Below are positions 26,794-35,058 of a DNA stretch of 64,000 nt, in pieces. The notes below the pieces were generated by a model. The model saw only the letters and a program-made list of their open reading frames with translations. It made no database searches and was not told the origin of the DNA. Origin of the DNA: Variovorax flavidus (GTDB taxonomy: Bacteria > Pseudomonadota > Gammaproteobacteria > Burkholderiales > Burkholderiaceae_C); NCBI RefSeq assembly GCF_030317145.1, contig NZ_JASZYE010000003.1, positions 62,001-126,000 of the forward strand, in the 5' to 3' direction. Position 1 is the stretch's first letter. Every line of letters begins with the position of its first letter. The position numbers and the translations under genes were made by a program.

Positions 26794-27930
26794 TCAGAAC
26801 CAGTGGTGCATGCCGACCGTCATCACACGGGGGTCGACAGCCTTGAAGATGAGGGGCTTGCCCTCGCTGCCCTTCATGTCGGTCGCGATGTCGGCGTAGA
26901 GCGCGGTGCGCTTGGACAGCCTGTAGAGCGTGCCGACGTTGACGACCTGCGAGTCGATCCCGTCCTTGATGCCGTAGGCGCCTATCCCGTTGGTGCGGTG
27001 CTGGCCGAACTTCAGGTAGGGCTCGAAGACGCTGACCTGGTAGACGGCCGTGACGGCCCAGTCACTGGCCCGGGTCCACTTGGCGGCGGGCCCGGAGGCG
27101 GTCTCGTACTGGTAGATCGCTCCCACCGTCAGGTTCTCGAACCTGTAGGTGCCGCCGATCGTCGAGAGGTCGCCCTTGGCGTTCCACAGCGGATCCGGAC
27201 GCACCGACTCGTACCCGATGCCCACGAACAGGTTCTTGTCGCTGTACGTCACGGTGGCACTCAGTTGATTGCCGGAACCGTTCTTGGCGAAGTTGCCAGC
27301 CTCGCCCAGGGCATACATGAGCTTGCCCTGGAAGCCGCCGATCCTGGGCGTGATGTACTGCGTCGAGTTGTTCTTGCGGTTGGAGTCGGCGGTGCCCGCC
27401 GTCCCGGTGCCGCCGGAGAACACGGAGACGCCGTCGTTGTTGTTGCCGCCGCGCCCCGGAGTCCCCGAAACCCAACGGCCGACCGTGGAAACGTCGCCGT
27501 TGTACATGATGCCGCTGCCGCCAAAGCCACTGCCGCACCAGAACTGGTCGACCTGGCACACCAGATTCGCGGTGGAAGTCAGAAATTTGCCCATGCGGAT
27601 TTCACCCAGGCTCTGGCTGGAAAGGCTCACCGAAGAATTTCGATTGAAAGCCCCGAATCTGCTGAGTTCACCCGTATCCACCTGGGGGGCCATTTCCAGA
27701 TTGAAATTGGCGGCAAGGCCTCCGCCGAGATCTTCGGTTCCGGCAAAAATGAGACGCGACGCGGCAAAAGCTCCATTTTGCAAACGCTTGACCGTAGTTC
27801 CGTTGGTAGCCTTGTAGTATTGGATACCAGCGTCCAATTCCCCCATGATTTTCACGTTGGATTGCGCCATCGCCAACCCGGCAAATCCGGGAAATAGCGC
27901 CGCAGTGGCAATCATTGCCTTGATATTCAT
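26794..27930 (-). CDS. Outer-membrane porin (Burkholderiales type)
   Basis: 378-residue general porin with a signal peptide (ending AMAQ), a mature start SNVKIMGELDAGIQYY, alternating beta-strand pattern and the C-terminal aromatic signature MHHWF required for outer-membrane insertion. A GGAGAG ribosome site precedes the ATG at 27930; an upstream in-frame start is unsupported. It has its own long AT-richer upstream region after a terminator and is followed 25 bases later by a TTT receptor, suggesting it passes the substrate of that receptor. Confidence 0.92.
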   Translation of the reverse strand: MNIKAMIATAALFPGFAGLAMAQSNVKIMGELDAGIQYYKATNGTTVKRLQNGAFAASRLIFAGTEDLGGGLAANFNLEMAPQVDTGELSRFGAFNRNSSVSLSSQSLGEIRMGKFLTSTANLVCQVDQFWCGSGFGGSGIMYNGDVSTVGRWVSGTPGRGGNNNDGVSVFSGGTGTAGTADSNRKNNSTQYITPRIGGFQGKLMYALGEAGNFAKNGSGNQLSATVTYSDKNLFVGIGYESVRPDPLWNAKGDLSTIGGTYRFENLTVGAIYQYETASGPAAKWTRASDWAVTAVYQVSVFEPYLKFGQHRTNGIGAYGIKDGIDSQVVNVGTLYRLSKRTALYADIATDMKGSEGKPLIFKAVDPRVMTVGMHHWF

Positions 27931-28137
27931 TGTCTCTCCGTTGTTTGTCTGACTTATTTCCTGCACCCGGCGTCTTTAGATAAATGTCGGTGTGTGTGCA
28001 GGTGTAATTCTGACAAAGAACAATTTGGCAGCCCCATACAAAATCTGCGCGCGTTATAAATTTAGACTTATCTCCAACGGGCCGCGGGTTAACCATATAA
28101 GAGATAACACCGAAGGGATCCGTCAAATCAGGCGGGC
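27931..28137 (-). promoter_or_regulatory. AT-rich leader and promoter region of the porin gene
   Basis: About 207 gene-free bases, visibly AT-richer than the surroundings, between the terminator at 28138-28165 and the porin start. It holds a GGTTAACC palindrome (28087-28094) and several TTATAA-like boxes, but no convincing -35/-10 pair could be fixed by eye. Confidence 0.35.
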
Positions 28138-28165
28138 AAAAAAAGAGGGATGCCGGGCATCCCTC
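28138..28165 (-). terminator. Rho-independent terminator after a TTT receptor gene
   Basis: On the minus strand, a perfect 9-base stem GAGGGATGC/GCATCCCTC (28145-28165) with a 3-base loop is followed by seven T residues (28144 down to 28138). It lies 18 bases after the stop of the gene starting at 29184 and separates that operon from the porin gene. Confidence 0.85.
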
Positions 28166-28182
28166 GATCGGGCAAAAAAACG

Positions 28183-29184
28183 TCAGGATTCGGGCGTGAA
28201 GTTCAGCGCTTCCACCGCCTTCTTCCAGCTGGCGCGTTCCTTCCGGATGTTCTGCTGCAGCTGCTCCGGATCTCCCCACTTGGCAGCCTGGAGTTGCTTG
28301 CCCATGGCGGCCTGGACTTCGGGTTGGGCCAGCCCCTGCTTGAGCACGCCGCGCAATTGCTGGACCCGCGCATCGGGCGTGCCCGCCGCGACGAACACGG
28401 CAATCCACACACCCATGGCGTATTCGCCGAAGCCCTGCTCCGCGAAGGTGGGCACGTTGGGCACGAAACGGCTTCTCGCGTCGCCGGTGGTGCCGAGGAT
28501 GCGCAGCTTGCCCTGCGCCGCGAATTCAGTGACATCCACCAGCGGGACGACGACGGCCGAGACCATGCCGCCCACCAGGTCCAGCACCGCCGGGCCGGGC
28601 CCGCGGTAGGGCACATGGCGAAGCTCGATGCCCGCGCTGCGTGCGGTCATGCTGCCGACGAAGTGCGGCATCGACCCGGCACCGGGGGAGCCGAAGTTGG
28701 CGTCGTTCGGGTTCTTCTTCGCCCACTCGAAGTAGCTTTTCAGGTCATGGACGCTCGCAGGCACCATCGGGCCGACGGCCAGCGCCAGGTCGAAGGTTCC
28801 GAGGCTGCCGACGGCGATCAGGTCCTTGTCCGGGTCGTAGGGGAGCTTCTTGTAGGTGACCGGATAGACCGTGAGCGGGGAGGACACGCCCACATAGACG
28901 TTGCTGCCGTCCTTGGCCAGGGTCTTGAGGTAGCTCACGGCCATGATGCCGCCCGCCCCCGTCTTGTTCTCGACGAAGGTGCTGGCCGCGTAGCCCGGCT
29001 TGATCAGCTCCGCCACCTGGCGGGCGATGTTGTCCACCATGGAGCCGGCCGATACGCCGAGCACCACGCGGACGGTTTCGAGCTTGTCGGTGGCGCCGAA
29101 CGCCCATTGGGGCAGCGCGACGGTGGAGGCGAAGGACGCCCCCAGGATGGCGCTGAACTTTCGGCGCGAGAGTTGGATTTGCAT
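28183..29184 (-). CDS. Bug/TctC-type TTT receptor with Tat-like signal
   Basis: 333-residue periplasmic receptor. The N-terminus MQIQLSRRKFSAIL is a good twin-arginine signal (SRRKF), unlike the Sec-type signals of the other three receptors here. The mature segments VRVVLGVSAGSMVDNIARQ, FVENKTGAGGIMAVSYLK and HVPYRGPGPA mark the family. It is 53 bases downstream of the amidohydrolase and ends at a strong terminator, so it closes that transcription unit. Confidence 0.9.
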   Translation of the reverse strand: MQIQLSRRKFSAILGASFASTVALPQWAFGATDKLETVRVVLGVSAGSMVDNIARQVAELIKPGYAASTFVENKTGAGGIMAVSYLKTLAKDGSNVYVGVSSPLTVYPVTYKKLPYDPDKDLIAVGSLGTFDLALAVGPMVPASVHDLKSYFEWAKKNPNDANFGSPGAGSMPHFVGSMTARSAGIELRHVPYRGPGPAVLDLVGGMVSAVVVPLVDVTEFAAQGKLRILGTTGDARSRFVPNVPTFAEQGFGEYAMGVWIAVFVAAGTPDARVQQLRGVLKQGLAQPEVQAAMGKQLQAAKWGDPEQLQQNIRKERASWKKAVEALNFTPES

Positions 29185-29237
29185 GTCGATGTCTCCTTTT
29201 CTTGTCTATCTATGCGTCTTGAAGGCCGCCGTCGCCG

Positions 29238-30041
29238 TCACTTCCATTCGAGCAGGTCGAGGATGTTCTGCCCCATGACCCTGGCCAGATCGGCCTCGCC
29301 CAGATACGGCAGATGCTCCCGGAAGTGCGCTACGCACTGGGCATAGGAATGGTGCAGGCGGCTGAGGTCGCTGCCCCAGATCACGCGGTCGGCGCCGAAG
29401 GCATCGAAAACCTGCCGCAGCGGTGCTTCGAGCGACTTGAACGGATAGGGGTCCATCGCGTAGTCGCCCACGCCGACCGCCTTGACTCTCACATTCGGGA
29501 ATTGCGCCAGTTCGAGCAGTTCCGGCAGATGCTTGAAGGCCGTGGCGCCCACCGCGCCGCGCGGCACGCCGAGATGGTCCACGATCAGCTTGAGCCGGGG
29601 ATAGGCCTGTGCGACTTGCCGGGCGATCTGCAAATGTCCGGGCGCCAGCATCGCCACCACCAGGCCCGTTTCCTCTGCGATGGGCCACAAGGGATCCAGC
29701 AGTCCGTCCGCCCAGGGCTGGATGCGGTCCGGCGTGTTGAGGAGGAAGCGCACGCCGCGCATGCCGGCCTGGTCGCGCCAGTGGCGCAACTGCTGCGCAG
29801 CGTCAGGACGCGCCGCGTCGAGCAGGCCCATCACGGTGAACTTGTCGGGCAATTGGCGCGCCATCTCCAGCGCATAGACATTCCCATGGGGGTCCCAGAG
29901 CGGGGGCACCAGCACCACCCGATCCACGCCCGCGGCTTCCATTTCCTTTTGCAGCACGGCGCTGGTAATTGGATCCCTGCGGTGATGACCCGTTGATTCC
30001 CCCTGCGCCCATGGATGGACCTGCGCATCCACAACCTTCAT
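29238..30041 (-). CDS. Amidohydrolase family 2 TIM-barrel protein
   Basis: 267-residue TIM-barrel metal-dependent hydrolase or decarboxylase of the amidohydrolase-2/PDC-lactonase-like group. The N-terminal HxH is reduced to DAQVHPW, while VDHLG (about residue 154) and WGSDLSRLH (about 222) are kept, as in 2-pyrone-4,6-dicarboxylate lactonase-like proteins. A LigI-like lactonase would fit the nearby LigJ-type hydratase, but this assignment is tentative. It follows the LysR gene after a 109-base AT-rich gap and precedes a TTT receptor. Confidence 0.75.
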   Translation of the reverse strand: MKVVDAQVHPWAQGESTGHHRRDPITSAVLQKEMEAAGVDRVVLVPPLWDPHGNVYALEMARQLPDKFTVMGLLDAARPDAAQQLRHWRDQAGMRGVRFLLNTPDRIQPWADGLLDPLWPIAEETGLVVAMLAPGHLQIARQVAQAYPRLKLIVDHLGVPRGAVGATAFKHLPELLELAQFPNVRVKAVGVGDYAMDPYPFKSLEAPLRQVFDAFGADRVIWGSDLSRLHHSYAQCVAHFREHLPYLGEADLARVMGQNILDLLEWK

Positions 30042-30150
30042 AAATCCCTACTTTCCTGATTAACGCCAAAGATCAGATCGAGGGATATATTAGTAGCGCA
30101 GCCATTCAGCAATTCATAAGAAGCTGATCGATCATCATAAAAAACATGCG

Positions 30151-31353
30151 CTATGCGTTTAATAGGCAAGCGGAATTCTTGCGAAAAACGTCGACGAAGT
30201 ATTTCTGGACATCGGTCAGCTGTTTCCCGCGGGTGGTCGTAATGCCCGCCGCCGGCTGTTCGCAGGCAATGGTGAATGGCAGCGGGGCCAGCAAGCCAAA
30301 ATGGCGCTCGCTCAGGATTTCCACCCAGCTCAGCACCGTCAGCATGTCCGACTCCGCCAGCGAAATACGGATGGTGGAGAGCGAGTAGGTTTCGATCAAG
30401 GCCGGCGGGGTCGTTGTTTCCGCAAAGATGTGCTCGTAGGCGCGTCGTCTCGGCGAACTCGCGGGCGGCAGGATCCACTGGTAGTCCTGCAGGTCCTCCA
30501 CGGTGAGTTGGCTCTTGAGGCTCAACGGATGGCCCCTGCGCGCCACGATGCAGTAGGACTCCTTGTAGAGCAGTTCCTGCTGCAATCCCATGTCGGACTG
30601 CTGCGCCTTGAGCAGCCCGACGATGAAATCGACCTCCTCCCTCAGCAGCTTGTTGACCAGGCTGTCGTAGGTGCCGTTGATGACCGCGATGCGCACGTCG
30701 GGGTACTGCTCATGGGTTTCCTTCATGGCATTCACGATGAGCATGGACGGGTCGAGCAGCATCACGCCGATGTTGATGGTCTTGCTGCGCGGGTAGGTGA
30801 AGCCCTGCATCGCATCGACCAGCGCGGTGACCTGGGCCGTGACGTGCTTGAGGCGCAAGGCCAGCGCGTCGCCCAGGTCGGTGGTCTTGATGCCGGCGGC
30901 CGTGTTCTTGTACAGCCCGCAGCCGATGTTGGATTCCAGCGTGCGGGCCGAGCGCTGGAGCGAGGCATCGGTGATCTCCAGCTTGGCTGCGGCGGCCCGG
31001 AACGAATGGCACTCGTGGATCGCGACGAGCGCCTGGCTCTGGGAGCGCGTGATTCTGGAAGCGACCGCCAGAGGCGCGATTTTCTTTTCGCCCGGAATCA
31101 GCTCCATGGCCCCTTCCAGGGACTCGATGATTCTTTGCGTCCGGATATGCGCGGCAATGCCGGCTTCGGTCAGATAGATTCCGGTCTTGCTTCTTTCGAA
31201 GAGGGTCGCGCCCAGTATCTTTTCCAGCGAATTGATGCAGATGGTGATGGCCGGCTGGGTGCGCAATAGCTCGCTCGATGCCTTGGTCACGTTTTCCAGG
31301 CGTGCCACGCAATCGAATACGCGCAATTGCCAGATACTGGGGAGATTGTTCAT
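30151..31353 (-). CDS. LysR-type regulator with duplicated HTH domain
   Basis: 400 residues, about 100 more than ordinary LysR proteins. A standard LysR HTH occupies residues about 5-64 (VTKASSELLRTQPAIT, then LGATLFERSKTGIYLTEAG). A second, diverged HTH-like copy lies at about 100-163 (SFRAAAAKLEITDASLQRSARTLE, then GLYKNTAAGIKTTDLG). A periplasmic-binding-type effector domain follows from about 190. It lies within the accessory region just downstream of a strong hairpin and is the only regulator there, so it probably controls the aromatic-acid genes. Confidence 0.88.
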   Translation of the reverse strand: MNNLPSIWQLRVFDCVARLENVTKASSELLRTQPAITICINSLEKILGATLFERSKTGIYLTEAGIAAHIRTQRIIESLEGAMELIPGEKKIAPLAVASRITRSQSQALVAIHECHSFRAAAAKLEITDASLQRSARTLESNIGCGLYKNTAAGIKTTDLGDALALRLKHVTAQVTALVDAMQGFTYPRSKTINIGVMLLDPSMLIVNAMKETHEQYPDVRIAVINGTYDSLVNKLLREEVDFIVGLLKAQQSDMGLQQELLYKESYCIVARRGHPLSLKSQLTVEDLQDYQWILPPASSPRRRAYEHIFAETTTPPALIETYSLSTIRISLAESDMLTVLSWVEILSERHFGLLAPLPFTIACEQPAAGITTTRGKQLTDVQKYFVDVFRKNSACLLNA

Positions 31354-31374
31354 TATTTCCAGAAAACCAACGCG

Positions 31375-31405
31375 ATGAATCCTCCGGCCTTGACGGAGGA
31401 TTCAT
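31375..31405 (-). terminator. Strong hairpin between the FAH-family and LysR genes
   Basis: Perfect 12-base arms ATGAATCCTCCG (31375-31386) and CGGAGGATTCAT (31394-31405) around a 7-base loop, starting 10 bases after the upstream stop codon. No immediate T-run follows; on the minus strand a TTTTCT run comes about 9 bases later. Probably a terminator or attenuator that lowers read-through into the LysR gene. Confidence 0.55.
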
Positions 31406-31414
31406 TGGTTTCCG

Positions 31415-32272
31415 TCAAGGCTGGACGATCCTGTTGCCCAGCATCCCGATCTTCTCGATGCTGATCTCACAGGTGTCGCCGGCGCGCATCCACACGGGTG
31501 GCTTCCTGGAGAAGCCCACACCACTCGGTGTTCCCGTGGCAAGGATGTCGCCCGGCTGCAAGGGCGCCATTGTCGAGACGTATTCGATGAAACGCGGAAT
31601 CTTGTGCAGCATCAGTTCGGCTTTGTCGGACTGCAGCAACTCGCCGTTGAGTCGGGTGTCGATGCGCAGGTCGTAGGGATTGCCGATCTCGTCCGCCGTC
31701 ACGATCCAGGGTCCGATCGAACCACTGCGGTAGAAGTTCTTGCCGGGCGTGATCTGCCGCGTGTGGAACTGCCAGTCGCGCACGCTGCCGTCGTTGAGGA
31801 TCGTGTAGCCCGCAACATGCTCGAAGGCGTCTTCCGCCTTGATGCGATAGCCCTCCTTGCCGATCACGACGGCCAACTCCCCTTCATAGTCGAACTGCTC
31901 GCTGACGCCAGGGTGCCAGATGTCCTCTCCGTGCGCGACGAAGGTGTCGATATAGCGCGCGAACACCGCTGGCTCCTTGGGCAGGTCCTGCACACGGCCG
32001 GCGGATTCCACCTCCTTGTGGTGGTCGGCGTAGTTCACGGCCAGGCACCAGATGTGCGCGGGGTTCGTGATGGGCGTGAGCAGTTTGACGTCGGCGACGG
32101 CGCAGTCGGCCTCGTACCGGGATGGATCGCCGATCTTGTCCAGGCCCGCCGCCAGCAGGTCGCGCAGCGTCGGGTACTGGCCGCCGAAGGTCTTGCCGAG
32201 GTCGATGACGCGTTCGCCCACGACCACGCCGTAGGAGGCCTTGCCGTTGCGCTCGAAGCTGATGAGTTTCAT
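31415..32272 (-). CDS. Fumarylacetoacetate hydrolase family protein
   Basis: 285-residue FAH-fold enzyme; members hydrolyse, decarboxylate or tautomerise oxo-acid products of ring cleavage. Metal ligands are visible as Glu130 and Glu132 (FDYEGELAV) and an Asp in NDGSVRDWQ; the C-terminal DILATGTPSGVG motif is conserved. The frame is open far upstream through the SDR gene, but the ATG at 32272 has AAGGAA before it and sits 11 bases after the SDR stop. Likely acts late in the pathway of this operon. Confidence 0.88.
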   Translation of the reverse strand: MKLISFERNGKASYGVVVGERVIDLGKTFGGQYPTLRDLLAAGLDKIGDPSRYEADCAVADVKLLTPITNPAHIWCLAVNYADHHKEVESAGRVQDLPKEPAVFARYIDTFVAHGEDIWHPGVSEQFDYEGELAVVIGKEGYRIKAEDAFEHVAGYTILNDGSVRDWQFHTRQITPGKNFYRSGSIGPWIVTADEIGNPYDLRIDTRLNGELLQSDKAELMLHKIPRFIEYVSTMAPLQPGDILATGTPSGVGFSRKPPVWMRAGDTCEISIEKIGMLGNRIVQP

Positions 32273-32283
32273 GGTTGATTTCC

Positions 32284-33063
32284 TTACACGAGGCCGGCGT
32301 ACGAGCCGCCGTCGAGTTGCAGGTTCTGGCCCGAGATGAAGCTGGCCTGCTCGCTGCACAGATAGGCACAGGCATCCCCGAACTCGTTGGGCTTGCCAAG
32401 CCGCTTGGCGGCGATCGTGTTGGCGATGCGCTTGCGCGCCTCTTCGACGGTGATGCTCTCGCGCTGGGACATGCGCTCGGCCATGAAGCGCTGGCGGTCG
32501 GTGTCGAAGCGCTCGGGCAGCAAGTTGTTGATGGTCACGTTGTCGATGACCGAATCCTTCTGCACCGACTTGCTCAGCGCCGTGAGCCCTGAACGCACGG
32601 CAGCCGACAGGCCCATCGTCGCGCTCGGCGACTTCACCATCGCGGACGTGATGTTGATGATGCGGCCGAACTTGCGCTGACGCATGCCAGGCAAATGGGC
32701 CTTGATCAGCATGATCGGCGCGAGCATGTTGCTCTCCACGGCCTCCTGCCAGTCCTCGTAGGACCAGTCGGCGATCTTGCCCGGCTCGGGTCCTGCGTTG
32801 TTGTTCACCAGGATGTCGGCATCCGGGCAGGCTGCCAGGATCTTCTCGCGCCCCTCTTCGGTGGCGATGTCCGCCACGATGATCTCGCAGCGATGGCCGG
32901 TCGCGGCTTCGATCTGCCTCGCGGCCTCGACCAGCTTGCTTTCGGTGCGGCCGTTGATCCAGACCTTGCAGCCCTCGCGCACCAGCGATGTGGCGCATGC
33001 CAGGCCCAGGCCCTGGGACGATGCGCAGACGACGGCCTTCCGGCCCTTGATACCCAGATCCAT
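32284..33063 (-). CDS. Divergent short-chain dehydrogenase/reductase family protein
   Basis: 259-residue SDR-fold protein with a modified nucleotide motif (ASSQGLG, 14-20), NNAG (88-91) and the serine of the active-site strand (Ser140). The catalytic Tyr-x-x-x-Lys is not there: the aligned segment reads GLSAAVRSGL, with Leu152 and Val156 in the two positions. Ordinary SDR redox chemistry is therefore doubtful. A good AGGA site precedes the ATG at 33063. Located between the LigJ-type hydratase and FAH-family genes with short gaps. Confidence 0.85.
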   Translation of the reverse strand: MDLGIKGRKAVVCASSQGLGLACATSLVREGCKVWINGRTESKLVEAARQIEAATGHRCEIIVADIATEEGREKILAACPDADILVNNNAGPEPGKIADWSYEDWQEAVESNMLAPIMLIKAHLPGMRQRKFGRIINITSAMVKSPSATMGLSAAVRSGLTALSKSVQKDSVIDNVTINNLLPERFDTDRQRFMAERMSQRESITVEEARKRIANTIAAKRLGKPNEFGDACAYLCSEQASFISGQNLQLDGGSYAGLV

Positions 33064-33082
33064 CGGGTCTTCCTTCTCTTCT

Positions 33083-34099
33083 TCAGTCTTGGATGTATTG
33101 CTTGAGGCGCGGGTAGACGCGCAGCACGTTGCCCGCAAACACGGCCTGGCGCTGCGCCGCCGACAGGCTCGTCGTGGCTTCGACGTAGCGCTTGGTGTCG
33201 TCGTAGTTGTGGCCGGTCTCGGGGTCCACGCCCTTGACCGCGCCGATCATTTCGGAGCCGAAGAGGATGTTCTCCGTAGGCACCACCTTCGTCAGCAGAT
33301 CCACGCCGGCCTGGTGGTACACGCAGGTGTCGAAGAACACGTTCTTCAGCAGGCCTTCGTTGAGCTTTTCCATGCCCATGTCCTGCGCCAGCCCGCGATA
33401 GCGGCCCCAGTGGTAAGGCACCGCCCCGCCGCCATGCGGGATCACGAAGCGCAGCGTGGGAAAGTCCTTGAACAGCTGCGGCGCAAGCAGGAACTGCATG
33501 AAGGCCGTCGTGTCGCCATTGAGGTAGTGCGCGCCCACGTGGTGGTGGCAAGGGTTGCAGGAGCTGCTCACGTGGATCATGGCGGGCACATCCAGGTCCA
33601 CCATCTTCTCGTACAGCGGGTAGTAGGTGCGGTCCGTCAGCGGAGGCACTTTCCAGAAGCCGCCCGAAGGATCGGGGTTGAGGTTGCAGGCGACGAAGCC
33701 CAGCTCCGTCACGCAGCGCTCCAGTTCATGCACGCTGGCCTGCACGCCGAAATCCCCGGCGGACGAGGACTGCGGAAGCTGGCAGACGCCCGCGAAGTTG
33801 CGCGGGTAGAGCTGGCACACGCGATGGATGAGGTCGTTGCAGACCTCGGACCACTCGACGCTTTGCTCGGGCGTGCCCAGGTGGTGGCCCATCTGGCCGG
33901 CGATGGGCGAGAACAGGGTCAGGTCGAGCCCCCGCTCCTTCTGGAAGCGCAGCTGCTTGCCTTCGAGGCTCTGGCGCAGCTCCTCGTCTGAAATGTGGAG
34001 CGGCTGGCCGTGGACGCCGCTTCCTTCCAGCTGTTTCTTGCGCCATTCGTGCAGGGCGGTGGGAACGGTCGTGAAGTGACCGTGACAGTCGATGATCAT
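33083..34099 (-). CDS. ligJ: LigJ-type 4-oxalomesaconate hydratase
   Basis: 338-residue amidohydrolase-fold hydratase expected to add water to 4-oxalomesaconate, giving 4-carboxy-4-hydroxy-2-oxoadipate in the protocatechuate 4,5-cleavage and gallate routes. The candidate metal ligands His6 and His8 (DCHGH), His176 (MIHVSS) and Glu283 (GSEMIGAV), with His222 (IPHGGG) as possible base, match the positions I recall for LigJ of Sphingobium SYK-6. The strings GSEMIGAVKGVDPETGH and DDTKRYVE are also LigJ-like. It lies between the dioxygenase-like and SDR genes. Confidence 0.82.
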   Translation of the reverse strand: MIIDCHGHFTTVPTALHEWRKKQLEGSGVHGQPLHISDEELRQSLEGKQLRFQKERGLDLTLFSPIAGQMGHHLGTPEQSVEWSEVCNDLIHRVCQLYPRNFAGVCQLPQSSSAGDFGVQASVHELERCVTELGFVACNLNPDPSGGFWKVPPLTDRTYYPLYEKMVDLDVPAMIHVSSSCNPCHHHVGAHYLNGDTTAFMQFLLAPQLFKDFPTLRFVIPHGGGAVPYHWGRYRGLAQDMGMEKLNEGLLKNVFFDTCVYHQAGVDLLTKVVPTENILFGSEMIGAVKGVDPETGHNYDDTKRYVEATTSLSAAQRQAVFAGNVLRVYPRLKQYIQD

Positions 34100-34125
34100 G
34101 GGAGTGTTCGCTTGCTGCGGATGGA

Positions 34126-35046
34126 CTACGAAAGGATGGGAGAAGCCTGCTTCACGAAGCGCTCGGGCGGACGCTCGCCGCTGTCGTGGACCATGCCCGA
34201 GCCGATCTGGATCTCGTTGAAGCGGCTCTTGTCGTTCATCCTTTCGCTGGACGACCAGTGCTCGTGCATCACGTTGAACGGCGACATCCAGTAGTCGAAG
34301 ATCTGGCTGCCCAGCGCGTGGCGGCCGATGCCGCGCACGTGGTCGTAGTTCAGCTCGTGCAGGTGGTCCCCGCCGGTAAAGATCTCATCGACACGCTCCA
34401 CTTCGAAGGAACAGTGGTGCAGGCCGTCCTTGTCGCCCCGGAAGACGAAGAGGATGTGGTGGTACACGGGCTCGTCGCCCATGTCGGCCCGGACGAACCT
34501 GCCGAGGGTGTTACCTGGCTTCTCGATGTAGAGCTCGTCCGTGGCCAGGAAGCCGAAGTGGCTCTGGTACCAGTCGAGCGTCTCGTGCAGGCGCGTCGTG
34601 GCATAGGCCGTGTGCACCAGCCGCTCGATCTTGGCCGGGCCGCGGTCCTTGCTCATGCCATCCGTGCCGCGCAGCAGGTTGCGGCGAGGCAGAGGGGCCA
34701 CACGCTCGCGGCCCTGCACCAGCTCCACGCTCTGGCCGTTGGGATCCTTCAGGCGCAGGCGTTTGCCGCCGCCGGGCTCGTCGATGGCCTCGACAGTGGC
34801 GCCGAAGCGCTCCTGCAGCGACTCGATCGGCACATCGGGGTGCACGTTGTAGCCCACGGCGAGCACGCCGGATTCGCCCAGCTCGGTCACGTGGATGAAA
34901 GGCTCGTCGGCGATGCCGCGCATGTAGAGGCGCCGGGCGTCGCGGTGCACCTTCACCAGGCCGAACTCGGTGAGGAATTTTTCCTGCACGTCCAGGTCGG
35001 GAGCACCCAGTCGCACGTAGGCGATGGAAGAAATGATTCCAGGCAT
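34126..35046 (-). CDS. Type I extradiol dioxygenase-like (VOC) protein
   Basis: 306-residue two-module vicinal-oxygen-chelate protein resembling type I extradiol catechol dioxygenases. The Fe ligands expected in the second module are present: His145 (RLVHTAY), His210 or 211 (GLHHCSFEV) and Glu262 (VMHEHW). Substrate would be a catechol-type acid; the usual protocatechuate 4,5-dioxygenase (LigAB) belongs to another superfamily, so the ring-cleavage step here would be a different solution. Encoded 12 bases after a decarboxylase-like gene and 26 bases before ligJ. Confidence 0.82.
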   Translation of the reverse strand: MPGIISSIAYVRLGAPDLDVQEKFLTEFGLVKVHRDARRLYMRGIADEPFIHVTELGESGVLAVGYNVHPDVPIESLQERFGATVEAIDEPGGGKRLRLKDPNGQSVELVQGRERVAPLPRRNLLRGTDGMSKDRGPAKIERLVHTAYATTRLHETLDWYQSHFGFLATDELYIEKPGNTLGRFVRADMGDEPVYHHILFVFRGDKDGLHHCSFEVERVDEIFTGGDHLHELNYDHVRGIGRHALGSQIFDYWMSPFNVMHEHWSSSERMNDKSRFNEIQIGSGMVHDSGERPPERFVKQASPILS

Positions 35047-35058
35047 GGGGTGTACCTC

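Noticed and set aside
31415-32998. A 527-residue fusion ahead of the FAH-family protein
   Set aside because: The N-terminal part is the SDR gene in the wrong frame; the ATG at 32272 with AAGGAA before it gives the normal family length.
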